Assembly: GCA_963920705.1 (NCBI GenBank)
Contig: OY987236.1
Location: forward strand, 12,076,190 to 12,140,189
Length of the DNA stretch: 64,000 nucleotides
Direction of reading: 5' to 3'
Origin: Odiellus spinosus
Taxonomy: Eukaryota > Arthropoda > Arachnida > Opiliones > Phalangiidae
Part shown: positions 47,057 through 63,399 of the stretch, in pieces
Layout: each line of letters starts with the position of its first letter
Numbering within the stretch: the first letter of the stretch is position 1
The notes under the pieces: generated by a model
What the model was told of the DNA's origin: nothing
The model's input: the letters and a program-made list of their open reading frames with translations, nothing else
The model's database searches: none
Program-made: the position numbers and the translations under genes

Positions 47057-47369
47057 CTATTATCATGCTATTATTTAGTCTATGACGCGACTGTACCAGG
47101 CATTCCAGACTGTACTGATTATTTACCACTGTAGCTTGATAGGGAAGTTTTCCTTCTGTTATAATATTCTAAAATCCGAAAATTAAAGAATCCTTGTGTT
47201 TTAATTTTCCAGTTTTTATATTTATTTCGAAAACCGAAATGCCTTTCGAACCCTCCATAACTTCAAATCTTAATCCAAAAAACTTGAATTTCTAAGCAGC
47301 TGAACTATAAGATAGCACTATAAGTTTATGCTTATCTTCTAGAATATAAGTTATAATCTTATAATAGCA

Positions 47370-47503
47370 GGGGCGTCGGAAGCGGGGGGGCAGGGTGGGC
47401 TCAAGCCCCCTCGACCGTCGGACCTGGGGTAACTGAGCCCCATATAATTTGACCTTAGCCAACTTGTTCAGCCCACCCACTTAGTAATAACTTCCGACGC
47501 CCC
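47370..47503. mobile_element. 134-bp MITE with GGGGCGTCGGAAG ends
   Basis: ggggcgtcggaag at the left and cttccgacgcccc at the right are exact 13-bp inverted repeats. The direct repeat aatagca lies immediately outside both ends. The interior is GC-rich compared with its surroundings. Confidence 0.8.
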
Positions 47504-47956
47504 AATAGCAACCGAAATAGATATTTATAGCGCGCTATAAATTATAATCACCGAAATATTCGTAAGGCTTTTCCTTTGGTAAAATAAAACTTGGACCTTT
47601 AGCTACGCCCAACGAGCTAAGCCGAATTTAAAATGAAATATGAATTGTGACTACGCAATTTTTAAAACAAAACGCTAAATCTAAATCTTTTTGGCAAACA
47701 GCCAATAAACTAGACTTTTCATGACAATTTTCCAAATAGTAAAATAAAATTTGACCTTCAGCAGCATCAAATGACACGCTAAGCCTAACCAGAATAAATA
47801 GCAATAGTTGCCATGCAGATCTTTTAAAACAAACTAAAACCACTTGGCAACTCAAAGATTTTTTAATTTGCCCTTTCTAATCCGACTAGGTCCATGCTTG
47901 ATTTTGCCTGTTCAAATTTCCCTCGCTTGCGAGTTGCGTTGTACGTCATCAGTCTG

Positions 47957-47964
47957 TGACGTCA
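47957..47964. promoter_or_regulatory. CRE-like palindrome upstream of mind bomb
   Basis: tgacgtca is the full CRE/ATF site, with a half site (acgtcatc) 14 bp upstream. It is about 390 bp before the mind bomb start codon. The motif is short; use in vivo is unproven. Confidence 0.35.
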
Positions 47965-48356
47965 TCATAGAGACATGTCTTCCGTAAGTTCCGTGTGTAG
48001 TAGTGCCGTCATGTTGCCGTTGGATATTTGATAAACCCCAGAATTTGAAGTAAATAACTTAATTAATTTTAATCTGGATAATTATACTCAAAAGTGGTCG
48101 TTTTTAAGCTTACATATTGATCATTACATAGTTTAACTCTAACCTAGTTGTAGTAATGGGATGTCAGTTTCTTTATGTGTTTTTATTAAGCCTTGGTTTA
48201 CTTTGTTTACCTTTTCGAGCTCGGCAGCTGGAGCTGGGCTTCTATGTTGCATAGTCTAGCCTAAAAACACAGTGGCCTATTTTAAAACTCATAACTACTA
48301 TTCAATATTTTAAGAGAACCAATTTTTTTGGATATATTAGGTAATTGGAGAGAAAA

Positions 48357-52040
<3,684 letters not shown>

Positions 52041-54235
52041 GTAGGACCCTTTCATTTTAGAGTTTGTCTGTTGAGTTACGTATGTTTAATTCTCATTTCC
52101 GTGGTATTACCACACCGAAGAGTTATTTTATATTTTTATTTGTATGTCTACTTTGTGTTGGGTTTTGTGTGGTTTTACTGATTTAGATATTTAAGCCTAC
52201 CGTGTATTAAGGAAATTTGGTGTTTCCAGGGCTCTCACCAGGTCCCTAAAATACCCAAAATGTTTAATTTGGTCCTTTAATTACCCTACCTTCAATAATT
52301 CCAAGCAATATTGCTCAAAACACTAAAAAATCTTCCCACCAAAGGAAGAATTCAGTATTAATTATTGTTTTTATGAAAAGAGTACTTAGTATTTGGATGT
52401 TCTAGTTATTTAGAAAAGTAGCTGCGTTAAATTCATGAACTGGGATAAATAAGTCATAACATTAAGTTTATAACTTATCTACTATAAGTATGTCAATTAG
52501 TTCAATTCCTTAATGAGACCTTGTTTCAGAGCTGATGACACTGTGACGTCAAAACCATCCCTAGTAGCCAAAAATTAGGAACAACGAAAGTCCCTTTTCC
52601 CCTATTCTATATTATTTTGGTGGGAGCCCTGTGTTTGGGAAAGTCGCATTACATCAATGTTTCAGGAAATTCGCGTTACGTTTAAGGAAACCAGCGCTAC
52701 ATCATTGTTACCGCGTTTTGTAACAAGTTATTTGGAACAAGGGAGAATATTCAACTGTTTTCTACGGAATATTGTAGTATTTTTCTTTTCAGATATTAGT
52801 ATTATATACTCGTTTTTCGTAATGTAGTACTAGGGTTTTTATAGTATTGGGGACCCTGGTAGTACCTTATCGTAGTACCTATAAGGTATTTTAAATTTAA
52901 TTTATTTTTAGTTATATTTTTCTACGGCTACAATTTTTATTTTTCTAAGTTTAATATTATTTCTGCAAAAAAAAAGTACTTAATTTTAGTATTCTACTCA
53001 CTATCATTGGGCATCAAATCCTTGAATATCTGTGGGTTTTATCTCACTTCTACTCTGCAACTAAACTTTATTTCTAACTAAACAGTTCATCAACCATTGA
53101 ATTCTATAGTTTTTTCAGGTGAAATATTTAAGCCTTCCTTATAAATCAATCTAAAATTAACCATGGGGTAGGACATAAGTTAAACTTGCGTGAAGTATTT
53201 CAAAATCATTTTTCTCTAGATTTCTTGATTTTAATTTTTTTTAGGATTTCGTAATTTTTTACCAGTATGCAGATAATATTCTCAAGGCCATAAACCCCTA
53301 TTTCTAATCCAAAATAGCCCCTCAGAAATAATCATAATAATTTCCGTTGCGAGGTACAAAATCCGACATCATTGGTTTCTATATTCAAAATTTCAATATA
53401 GCCTGATGTTGAAAACTTAATTCGTTATTTACCAGGTGTTTTTACCATCATATCAAACGTATTATTAACTTAACCCCCTTAATTATAATAGCTGAGTTTG
53501 GAGATACCCTGACCACCTTTATGCTCTTGACCGAAATCAATCTCAGGTTTTTTGTCCGATACATAAGTATTTTAATATACAACCACTTGAAATTAGTTCT
53601 TCGAGATGAAACACATAATAGATGATTGCATTTTTTAATAGAACCATTGATACCGCTTCTTGTAAGGAAGTCTTACATCGTGTCTAGAAAATCAATGACT
53701 CGTAATCAGAATCAGCTTAAAATTTCAGAGCGTACAAAGCTACGCTTGGTACTACCTGAAACCTTTGTCTCTAGTTTCATGTGTTGAAACTTCAACCTGA
53801 TTCTGACTGTAGTGTCAATTCTGTCGCCTATAAATAAGGGTCAAATTAATTTTTGTAAGGTCATGGGTCAAAGATATATTTTACTACTTAAGCGCCTATT
53901 TGATTTATAAATTTTTCAAAGAAAAATAAGAAAGAGATGTATACTTTTAATGTTCCTATTAAGAAAAAATATATATATATATATTGTTTAACTACCATAG
54001 GGAGACAAAAAGACAAAGTAGATGGGTCAAAAAGTAGAGCAAGCCAGCTGTCTTAATTTCCAAAGCCGGCCCCACCCTGGGTATCTCCTAACTCCTCCTA
54101 AAGGGCTTGCCCTTAAAGTGCAAGTCTTTCGTGAAGAATTGCTTTTTTTGAGAATTAGTTCAAATTAGCTGAAAAATTAATTAAAACTTTAAGGTCAAAT
54201 AATTTTCCAATTTTTGTGTTGTGCCACTGAAGAGT

Positions 54236-54450
54236 TAACCACGGGTCAGGGAAAGCAGGGAATTTTAAGATATTTTAAAAAGTCAAGGAATTTGAAGATC
54301 TTTTAAGAAACCAGGAAATTACAATAATTAGCAGCAGAAAAGGATTACCTTGATATTGAAAATATTTATTTTTAGTCATATGTAAAAGGTTAAAAATTTT
54401 GTAGTTTTGTCAGGGAAATCCTGGAAAAGTCAGGGTTTGAATCTTTAAGG
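54236..54450. repeat. gtcaggg-rich degenerate repeat
   Basis: Motifs such as gtcagggaaa, cagggaattttaa, caaggaatttgaag and gtcagggtttgaatc recur. The vocabulary matches 59815-60265, so both are members of one degenerate family. Confidence 0.45.
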
Positions 54451-55489
54451 AACTGTGGCAATCTTGAATCGGTACACCAATTATGATAAATACTTGCTCA
54501 AACTATACCTACAGTTATTATTCCACCTTGTTAGCTTTTTCACCCGGTAGAAAACGCTATTTGAATTAATATTAAATGTTACAGTTTTAATTCGAGCCAT
54601 TTAGAAGATATGAAAAATTGTAATACCTTTATTTGGTATGAGGTGTAGTTTTAAATTACCTCAAACTCGTCTTAAACCATGGTGGGACATGGGCGTGAAT
54701 TATCTAAGCTCTTATCCTCTGTCTGCGAGACTTTTTAACAAGGTGTTCTATAGCTCCCAGACTCCACCCAGATAGGGGGATGAGCTAGTGACGTCTAGTC
54801 ACGTGGTAAACACCGCTACAGTACAATACTGAGTCAACAAGGGAAATATTGATACATCAGAGCTTTCTATATCGCACCTTGGTGTCATCCCCCTTAGTGA
54901 GGGAATTTCAGTATTCGCCCTTAGAAGCGCTCCCCCAGTAAGGGATTCCATGACGTCAGCCTTTCTTTCCCCCTTGGCTCTCTGCTGTCTCCCTATTATG
55001 TAGTGACACTTGATCTTTGAAGGCCGGGCATCGCGTAAAGGTAATCTCATATTTTATACAAAATCACTAAAGGGGTTTCTCGTATCCTCTCTTCAGCAAC
55101 TATAATGAATCATAGATTAGTTTTTTTTTGTCTTTGGCTACTCTCTCTCTTATTTTTTGACATGTTAATACTTTTTTTTTTCCTCGAGAAGCTATATTTC
55201 ACCTTCTCTCCATAGGAGAGCCCGTGTTGGCAATTTTCTCGTTCCATCTCTGCCCTTTTTATGGCCGATCGAGCTACCTGCTATACGGCGCTAAAGTTGT
55301 CTTAGGGTTATTTCCCCGGATGGTTTATGCGAGTTTTGACTTTTGGATGGGCGACCTGAATCTAAAGGGAAGGTAAAATGTATCCAATAGAGTTGTGGCG
55401 TTTAGGCGAGGTTTAGTTGTAGTTAAGCCCCTACTACACCTTGTTTTGACCTCCGTCCCTGAAGCTACGGTCACACTTTAGCTACAGTT

Positions 55490-55775
55490 ACACCAGAATT
55501 TCTTAATCGTTTTGAAACGGTAAAATCAATTCGATATTCAAATTGCCAAGAATCGTCTTAAGCGTCACGTGTTCACGCATTATTTTTATAAATAGATTTA
55601 TTGTAACTTCATCTATCGGTTGTTGAAACCGAATCGGAATGAAACTGGTTCCCGAAGCAGTTTCGATAAATCTAATCAAATCGATTCGAGAAAAGACGGT
55701 TTCCCGTTCACACGACTCTAGTGAAATGTTTTAAAACTGTTTAAATCGATTCCAAGGCATAGTATGAACGCAGAT
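55490..55775. repeat. Dispersed repeat shared with 44.0 kb
   Basis: The block with gttgttgaaaccgaat, atgaaactggttc, gagaaaagacggtttcc and tttaaatcgattccaaggc matches 44000-44170 in the same order and orientation. An inner part (gataaatctaatcaaatcga) is absent from the 44-kb copy. Ends are weakly inverted. Confidence 0.7.
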
Positions 55776-56645
55776 TCAGTTAAACTTTTTTTCCCTTTAA
55801 CAAAAACCAGTATAGTAAACATAGTAATATAGTAAATCTAGTTTCGTACTCTCTTTAAATATCAAAACAACCTTTATATATTGAAGCTCGCGTATGCTAC
55901 TACTTGTTTCTTTTTTGTTATGTCCTTTAACCCCCTAAGGAGCAAATTCTGCTTAGACTATTCATCCTTATTTGTCCATCTCTGGCCTTTGCTTCTCCTT
56001 GGTTTTTCTCGTTGCCTTTCGTAACTTTAGAAGACTGACTTGTATATATTTAGAGAAGGGGTTATTTGTTCTGGCAAAACAGAAGGGGGCTTCATTTTTA
56101 TTAGAAAGTCTTACGCAATTTTAGGTCAGTCTCCCGAAACAATATTACAGATCACGCTCAATTTACTTTGGGGGGGCCCTGGCTAAAATTCACATAAAGA
56201 TGAAAAAATATTTTTGATTTATTTCGAGGAGAGAAAATAGGTAATGTGAAACTCCAAAACGGGAGATTTAAAAAAAAAAAGGGGGGGGGGGAGCCCATTA
56301 TTGACACTGAAAAGAATACTATTAACAGAACCCTATTTTAGAATTAATAAAGGTGGCTTCTCAGGTTGGGATCTCCTGTACTGATCAATAAAATTAAAAA
56401 TTCAGAATATATAAAAGCTAAAAAAATGGCTAAAATCTATTCGTAATATTTCAGTTTTATTTAAAAGTTTGAACCATGTAAACGAAATTAGTTTTTCACT
56501 GTGCCTAAATGTATATCTTTAAAGGAAGATTTAAATTTTTTATCTATTCCTGATCGTTTAAATAGGCCTAATCTACTTTCAAATTAGATAAAAATATAGT
56601 TAAATTTTATTCTACACGGATTTCGAGAAACAGCCCTTCCTTATT

Positions 56646-56980
56646 GTTTAAATAGGCCTAATCCATTAGTGAAAAAATTTACGAACAAATATTAAACTTG
56701 AAATAAATTTAAAACTTACCCTTAAAATAGGCTTCGCGGGATTCGTGGAGATCCTGATTTCCTCGCGTATAAGGTCTAGCGACCAATAGAATGCGATTGT
56801 AAGTCTCGTGGAGATCTCGCGTGAACAACGGCCTTTGCTCATTGGTCGTTAGACCTTACACGGAGACAATTCAGGATCTCCATGAATCCCGCTAAACCTA
56901 TTTTCTGGTTAAGTTTTAAATATTTTTAGTTTAATATTTGTTTTGTAAACTTTTTATTGGTGGATTAGGCCTATTTAAAC
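56646..56980. mobile_element. Palindromic MITE, copy 2
   Basis: It runs from gtttaaataggcctaatcc to ggattaggcctatttaaac, exact 19-bp inverted ends, 335 bp in all. A solitary end-like sequence also occurs at about 56557. Its core, from tcctgatttcctcgcgtata to ggtcgttagacc, is the reverse complement of the core at 43.7 kb. Confidence 0.8.
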
Positions 56981-57659
56981 GATAAAAAATCGATTAAAAA
57001 TCACTTATTAGGTTGCATTCTTCCTTGAATAAAAAAAATCACTATCCAGGGCTAAAATTTGAAAACCATAAAAATAGGGTCGTGTGTTAATCTTCGCCAG
57101 GCATACGAAACATATGAGATTATAATATCTTAAATAAAAAAATTACAAGTTTTTCTGACACTCTTTTTACATTAAGCCTCTCTTTAATATCATTTTTTCA
57201 CCACTTCCGCATTATGTTTTATTCGGTTATGAAAGAGAAAAAATAAATAAAAACTAATTATCTATACGCTATGCTTAGCTTTTTGGGTAATATTTCACCC
57301 TAGTTTTAATCTCTTTAAAAAAAAATTGGAGGGTTAAAATAAGTTTTTGCGAAAAAATCTCGTCCTAATGCCTAGAATTTAAATTATTTTTCAAATCCCT
57401 TTTCAACACCCTTTTGTGATTAATTAGGGTGAAAGCGAGACTTCCTTTTTGCTGCTGCGAAATAAAAAAAAATTCTCAGCTCCTAGGATTCTTTTTTAAA
57501 TAACTTTATCCCGTTTCTTTTAACCTAGTACAAAAAAATGTGGCTGAAAAAGATTTTTTTCCTCGCATCTTCTAAATATAAAACAGAAAGTATTTTAATT
57601 TATTCAAAAGGTTCTATCGATTTAGTATCCCTCCCTCCTCTTCTTTTTCTATTAAAGTA

Positions 57660-58160
57660 ACGGTGGAATATAACTCGAAAAGATTAAAGGGCAACTTGGA
57701 GCTAAAAATGGAACAGCTTTTGAATTTATTTTCGGAATCACCTTCCTGTTTGGAATTTTTAGACTCGTTTTTGGCGTTTAAATTAATTTCTAAAGTTCGA
57801 TAAAATTTGAATAAAAGTAAATATAAATTTCGACCAATCATATAATTTCAGCCTTTAACAGCGCTTGTAATGTCCTAAACCCAAAAGAATAGTTCAGCCT
57901 TTTGACGCTCAAGGTCTTGGCCGTCTAACGCCGGCCTATCTCTTAATGTTAGGACATTACAAGCGCTGAAATAATATGATTGGTCGAAATTTATATTTAC
58001 TTTTATTCAGACTTTACTGAATTTTAAAAATAAATGTAAACACCAAAAACGTGTCTAAAAATTACTTGAAAATTCATGAATATGTTTTTGGCATGGTGAT
58101 TCCGAAAATAAACTCGAAAGCTGTTCTATTTTTAGCTCAAATTTACCTTTAACCTTTATA
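57660..58160. mobile_element. 500-bp foldback element
   Basis: Arms of about 220 bp are inverted: aaaagtaaatataaatttcg (about 57813) with cgaaatttatatttactttt (about 57986), gcgcttgtaatgtccta with taggacattacaagcgc, and farther out atttattttcggaatcacc with ggtgattccgaaaataaa. About 55 bp of unique sequence lie at the centre. No terminal signature recognised. Confidence 0.8.
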
Positions 58161-59937
58161 TATCCAAACATACACACTGAATGAAACGATCTGGCGCAGT
58201 AGCGCAGCTAAAATATTCCATGGCGCAGCTGGAGAATTAAATGGCGCAAACCAATTCACTAGGTCAGTTGGGGTTATTTGCGCAGAATTATCTTCATCAT
58301 AACAGCAACGAAACCCCAAAAAAATTTAATTGAGCAACAAAACAAAGAAAAAGATCATAGCTCTAATATTGATTCTTCATTTCGTCCTTTAGGTTATTCA
58401 TCGAATTTCTTTTACTCTCATTAAGTTGCAGTCTCATTATAATTTAAAAGCTTGTCACTTACACTTTAAGATTGAAATTTAGCTTTTTATATATTTTGGA
58501 TCGTTTCTTATATCTCTACCACTTTATTTAACCTTTTGCTCCTGTAAATAAACTTTGCCTTGCACACCGCTGTACGAATGTTGAAACACTTTTACAGGCT
58601 CCGTAGAAAATACATTAGAATACTCGCCCCTGGAAGATGGCCTCGCTTTTAAGTAGTAGGATCAGAAACGCTAGGCTTTCCACGCTCAATGGTACACTGC
58701 AATCGAACGCTATCTTTTTAGAGAGCTTTGGAAAGACGGTCCGTTTTTCTAAGGTCAAGCTCACTATCTGATAATTCCCATGCTTCACCAGTAGGGGATA
58801 TACTCGTCTTCAAGCGGAGTATACAATGACTTTATACGAGTTTAAAACATCGCAAATGAAAACGCCTCATTTTATTTTTATTTTTTCTCTCATTTTGCAA
58901 ACTTCTCTTGATCGTGAGAATCGGCTGCCGTTTATTTACGGACCAAAATAATAAAGATAAAATCATTCACTTTCTGAAGGCAAGATTAAACTCCATAAAA
59001 TAAACTGTACTGCGCATGGCCCAAGCAAAAATGACACCCACTTTTCTCTCTCGTTTCTGATTCTTCTACTTAAACAATCCTTTATTGTATCCCCTTTAGA
59101 GTTAAGAAAGAATACACCGAAATATTTTAGGGGATAGTCCCGTTATAAGAAACAAACCCTATATACATAGCCTCAATATCTGTAAAGACTCTAACGACCC
59201 GAAGAAAGCTTAAAAAAAAAAAAAAAAAAAAAAAACTCCCTTTCACCCTCCTTAATTCACTCTTTGCAGATAAGATTTGCGATTTTTAAGAGCATATATC
59301 GCTAAAAATCGTATAGCGACAAAAACTTCGTATATATTATTAGATGAATAAGCTGGGATTAAACTCGCGGCTCATGTAGATCTAAAGATAAAATCCGTCT
59401 ACCTTAATCGCCCTTGACGTTATAGATAAACTATTAAGTTTCATCTTAAAAGTAGACTACAGTTAATGCTCTTCATGGTTTTGTGTAATATATTAAATGT
59501 CTTTGACTCTAGTTGATTATTAGCTTGAAAATGTATATACAGGGGTGGTCCAGGTTTAACCACTGAATGGTATAGTGTTTAAAAACGAATCTAAGGGATA
59601 ATGAACAAGAAATATCTCGCGATTTTTTTTTTTTTTAAATAACGTTTTTATTTTATCTGATTTCTTCAAACGTTTCACTTTTAATTTTTCGATGCCTTTA
59701 GATATATTTAAAACTAAGAGTATTATATGGAAATATAGCTCACTAAGAGATTGGGTTGGTAATGCTATATAGATCTACTGACCACACACACATAAGCAGG
59801 GTGCATATAATCCTTGAAAATCTGTAATTTCTGGAAATATCATAGAATTTGAATCCCCCCCCCCCAAAACTCATAAAAATATAAATCAGGGTTTATACAA
59901 ACCTGTAAATCTCAGGAAAATAAATTAAAGGAAAAAA

Positions 59938-60265
59938 GTCAGGTAAATTTAAAAATATTATTGAAATTCTGGGAAATTTAAAAATATTATTGAAATTCTG
60001 GGAAATTTAAAAATATTATTGAAATTCTGGGAAATTTAAAAATATTAGTGAAATTCAGGGAAATTTAAAAATATTAGTGAAATTCAGGGAAATTTAAAAA
60101 TATTAGTGAAATTCAGGGAAATTTAAAATTATTAGTGAAATTCAGGGAAATTTAAAATTATTAGTGAAATTCAGGGAAATTAAAAATATTAATGAAATTC
60201 AGGGTTTAAAAATATTAGTGAAATTCAGGGAAATTTAAAAATATTAGTGAAATTCAGGGAAATTT
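59938..60265 (+). repeat. 29-bp minisatellite, about 11 copies
   Basis: Tandem units of the form gggaaatttaaaaatatt followed by attgaaattct. Early copies share gaaattctg, later ones gaaattcag, so the array expanded in at least two steps. One copy near 60200 is shortened. Confidence 0.9.
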
Positions 60266-62152
60266 GATCTAAATGGGTTGTCACCAAATAAATATATATA
60301 ACAAATCACCTAAATTAAAAATTTCTGTTAAATATTCCGTAACAATTACTTGTGGAATATTTTTTACCCTTCTTTTAGAGGGTTTTATGCGGGAAAATGC
60401 TTCTGCTCTGCTAGAATCCTCAACTCTGTTATCATTGGTCAATAAATTGGGTCTAGGAGTGGCCTAATCGATTAAATCGATTTCAAAAAGGAACTCCCGA
60501 GTCAAGTACCCAGAGACGTTCTTTCTCTACCGCCCCCTGCCTGGTTCACGACCCCCTACTTTCTAAGGGTCAATTCTTTTGTTATAGAGTAAAAAGGTTA
60601 AGCTTTAATTGTCTTTTAGAGTTTTTTTTAGTCTTATATACCTCTATCTCCGCCCACTCTTTAAAAAACCATTTCGACCCTTTTTTTTTTTTTTTCTTCA
60701 ATCTTTTCTTATTTTTTTTTTAACGGTCGGTATAATTGAGTTTTCTTCACATTTTATAGTGTGAGTTGCGAGAAAAAGAACAAGCCTACTCCTCATACTA
60801 GTTTATTGTCCTGTAATCTTACCTATCCTAGGTGAAATATTTTTCCAACGACCAGTCCACGCAAGATAGCGTCAAGTATTGTGTTTGATGGTAGGAAGAT
60901 ATATCGCGTTTCTTCGCCATTGCGTATATGACCCTCTCGAAGGAAGGTTAATTATGTTACCCATGGTTCTAGACACTCTAGCGGCTGCAGTCGGTGTAAA
61001 CATTCAATCGCTAAGCTCCACTCCTGAGAAAAAATGCTAGGACAATATCTCGAACCGAAGCTGCCTTAATATCACTGTCCCCCACTCTCAGACTCCAAAT
61101 CTATCGGCAAAGTTAAAAGTAGATCTTTTTTAGTGCTGACTTGAACAATTTGCAGTTTGATGATAGCGTTACGCCATCCTCGCGTTAATTACTTCTCTGG
61201 AATCAGTAATAGACTTTTGACAACACCCACAGAGCAGACTGTTTTTCCCCCACCTAAAAAACTAAACACTTTTGTTTTGAATTACTAAGGAATGTCTAAG
61301 ATATTACCAGGGACACTTTCTTTAGCTTGATAATTTTATACTTGGGAGCGAAAGTTCCTTATCTCTGTTACAACACCATGGAATCAGTTTTTATGGGTGT
61401 TTTTCTCACCGTCTTTTTCCAAACTTTCGGGCCTAAATGCGTTTTTAATTATGCCCCCCTTAATATTATACCTATATTATCTATTGTACGTACTGCTTAA
61501 ATTGGGTATTTTTTTCATCAACCCCTGTTAATTATTTCATAATTAACAACGAAGCTCGTTAAGATCCTGGTGGGAAATATTTTCGTACTTTTATTCCGGC
61601 GGTCCCTTTTAAAAAAAATCTAGGATATTCTCTGGAGACTAAATTTAGATTGGCCAAAAGCCCACGACGAAATTTTATTTTAATTTATTAAATTACTCAT
61701 TAGATTTCTATTAATTACTCAAATGATAATTTATATTCTTTAATAAACATTATAAATTATAGTTTACTCTATCATACATTCTAAATTAGAGTGTATGTCG
61801 TACATAAACGATTAATCCAACGCACCCATTAATAGAAAGGGTTTTTAATTAATTCCAATTAGATTGTTTTGCAATTTTCTTTATTGGAAAATTATTTCTA
61901 CATTGCCAGTCTTTAATTATTGGACATTAATTATTCCAACTTACTCATTCATAGAAAGGGGTTTTAATTAATCTTATTCCTACTTGGGTTAATTCCAATT
62001 AGACAGTCTTTCTATATTTATTGTCTTAACCGACGAATCATATCTTCAACAATTATTCCAATGCACCCATTCATATAAACGTTATAACTATTTATGCAAC
62101 ATTGGATCGAGAATTAGTCGTTGCTTAACTCCTCGTGAACTTTAGTATAGGC

Positions 62153-62272
62153 TAAAGCCACGTTTTCAATCAAGATGCTTTGGCATAGTAAATGATAACT
62201 ATAGATATTCACCTAAGTTAAAACGAAAAATTACTTTTTTGGCAAAAAACCGTGATTGAAAACGCGCCTTTA
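62153..62272. mobile_element. MITE with TAAAGCC..GTTTTCAATCA termini, copy 3
   Basis: The shortest copy (120 bp): starts taaagccacgttttcaatca, ends tgattgaaaacgcgccttta. The interior is unrelated or strongly shortened relative to the copies at 23.4 and 43.9 kb. Confidence 0.7.
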
Positions 62273-63399
62273 TACTAGTATATATTGCTTTAAATTTACA
62301 GCCTCACACTTTTGTTCAAAAGAGCAATTTGCAATCTCAGGCGGATTTATACATTGTTTAACCTCATTGGGGAATAAAGTAGTTTAACAAACTCCTAGAC
62401 ATTATTTTTATTTCGATCAATTTATAGCCTCGGGAAAAAGAACTCTTGTAAAACCCCAACGGTTTTAGCGCCGTCGGAGAGCTAGTTAAAGCTTAGTTAA
62501 TGTCGTCCAGTCTCCAAATACCACCTACCTTCCCCCTTTTCCGAATTCCCTAAGCTAAAGGCCCCTTACTACGCCCGAAACGAAAACCCCTTTTGTTTCA
62601 AGCCTCTAATGAGAGGTCGATGCTCTATTAGCCTCGTTTTCGCGGAAAGGGAAGGTTGCTGAATTTGCTAGGGAGGTTGGTGTATGTCTACAACAAGGGG
62701 ATAATTCTGGCTACAATGGTGCCAATATTTGAAGGAAGGCTAATTTTGGGATGAATTCGATCCGATGGGTAAAACACCACATCTATACCTGTCTTTTCCC
62801 TAGAAGGATTGTTTTAGGGCCATATGGGTGTTAAAGAGTAAAAATATATTATTAATTCGCTACAATTTCGTACAAAACCGCAAAAAAATATATCTTTAAG
62901 TAAAATTTATTTGAATGGAGAAGTATTACAGGATTGCCCCATTTGGCAATTGGATAAATTTTTTTATCAGTGTAGACTAAGGCGTGCGTTTTCAGTACGC
63001 TCTGATAAAGTTCAGTGACGTTAACCGAAGCATCCGGTAGGCTACCTCTTAATGTATTTTCTATAAGGGTGGTATCTTCGGTATGCGTCGCTGAACGCAT
63101 CTAAATTGGCGCACCGTTAATTTTACTGAATTTTAAAAATGCCTTTCATGTCTGGATTTCATCCGAAGCTCGAGAGGTAAATAGTATCCCACAAAAACCA
63201 AGCTCTCACTTTCTAATCAAAAACGTATATACATCTTCTCACAAAACAGCCCGTAACCGTCGTGAAATCAAATTATGGTCAAGGTCTAGATGTGTCTGCC
63301 CATAAACATCGTGTGCCTATCACATCACTTACTTTGCGCGGCCTAAGTTGTTTTTTTATTTGATGGCAAGTGATGTGACCTTAGAATAAGATTAACATG

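Larger units (their letters stand above)
43034..48356. other. Intergenic region between CEPT1 and mind bomb
   Basis: The first 450 bp are probably CEPT1 3' UTR (long form). The rest has no recognised exon but at least five inverted-repeat elements, listed separately. The last several hundred bases should hold the mind bomb promoter and leader. Confidence 0.55.

Noticed and set aside
54799-55050. 83-codon minus-strand frame in the mind bomb intron
   Set aside because: No similarity to a known family, no flanking splice sites, and no relation to the missing mind bomb RING exons.
59938-60265. CRISPR-like array
   Set aside because: The units are contiguous, with no unique spacers of regular size, and the host is clearly an animal.
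62852-63100. 82-codon minus-strand frame
   Set aside because: No recognisable domain, and the AT-rich end reads as random sequence.
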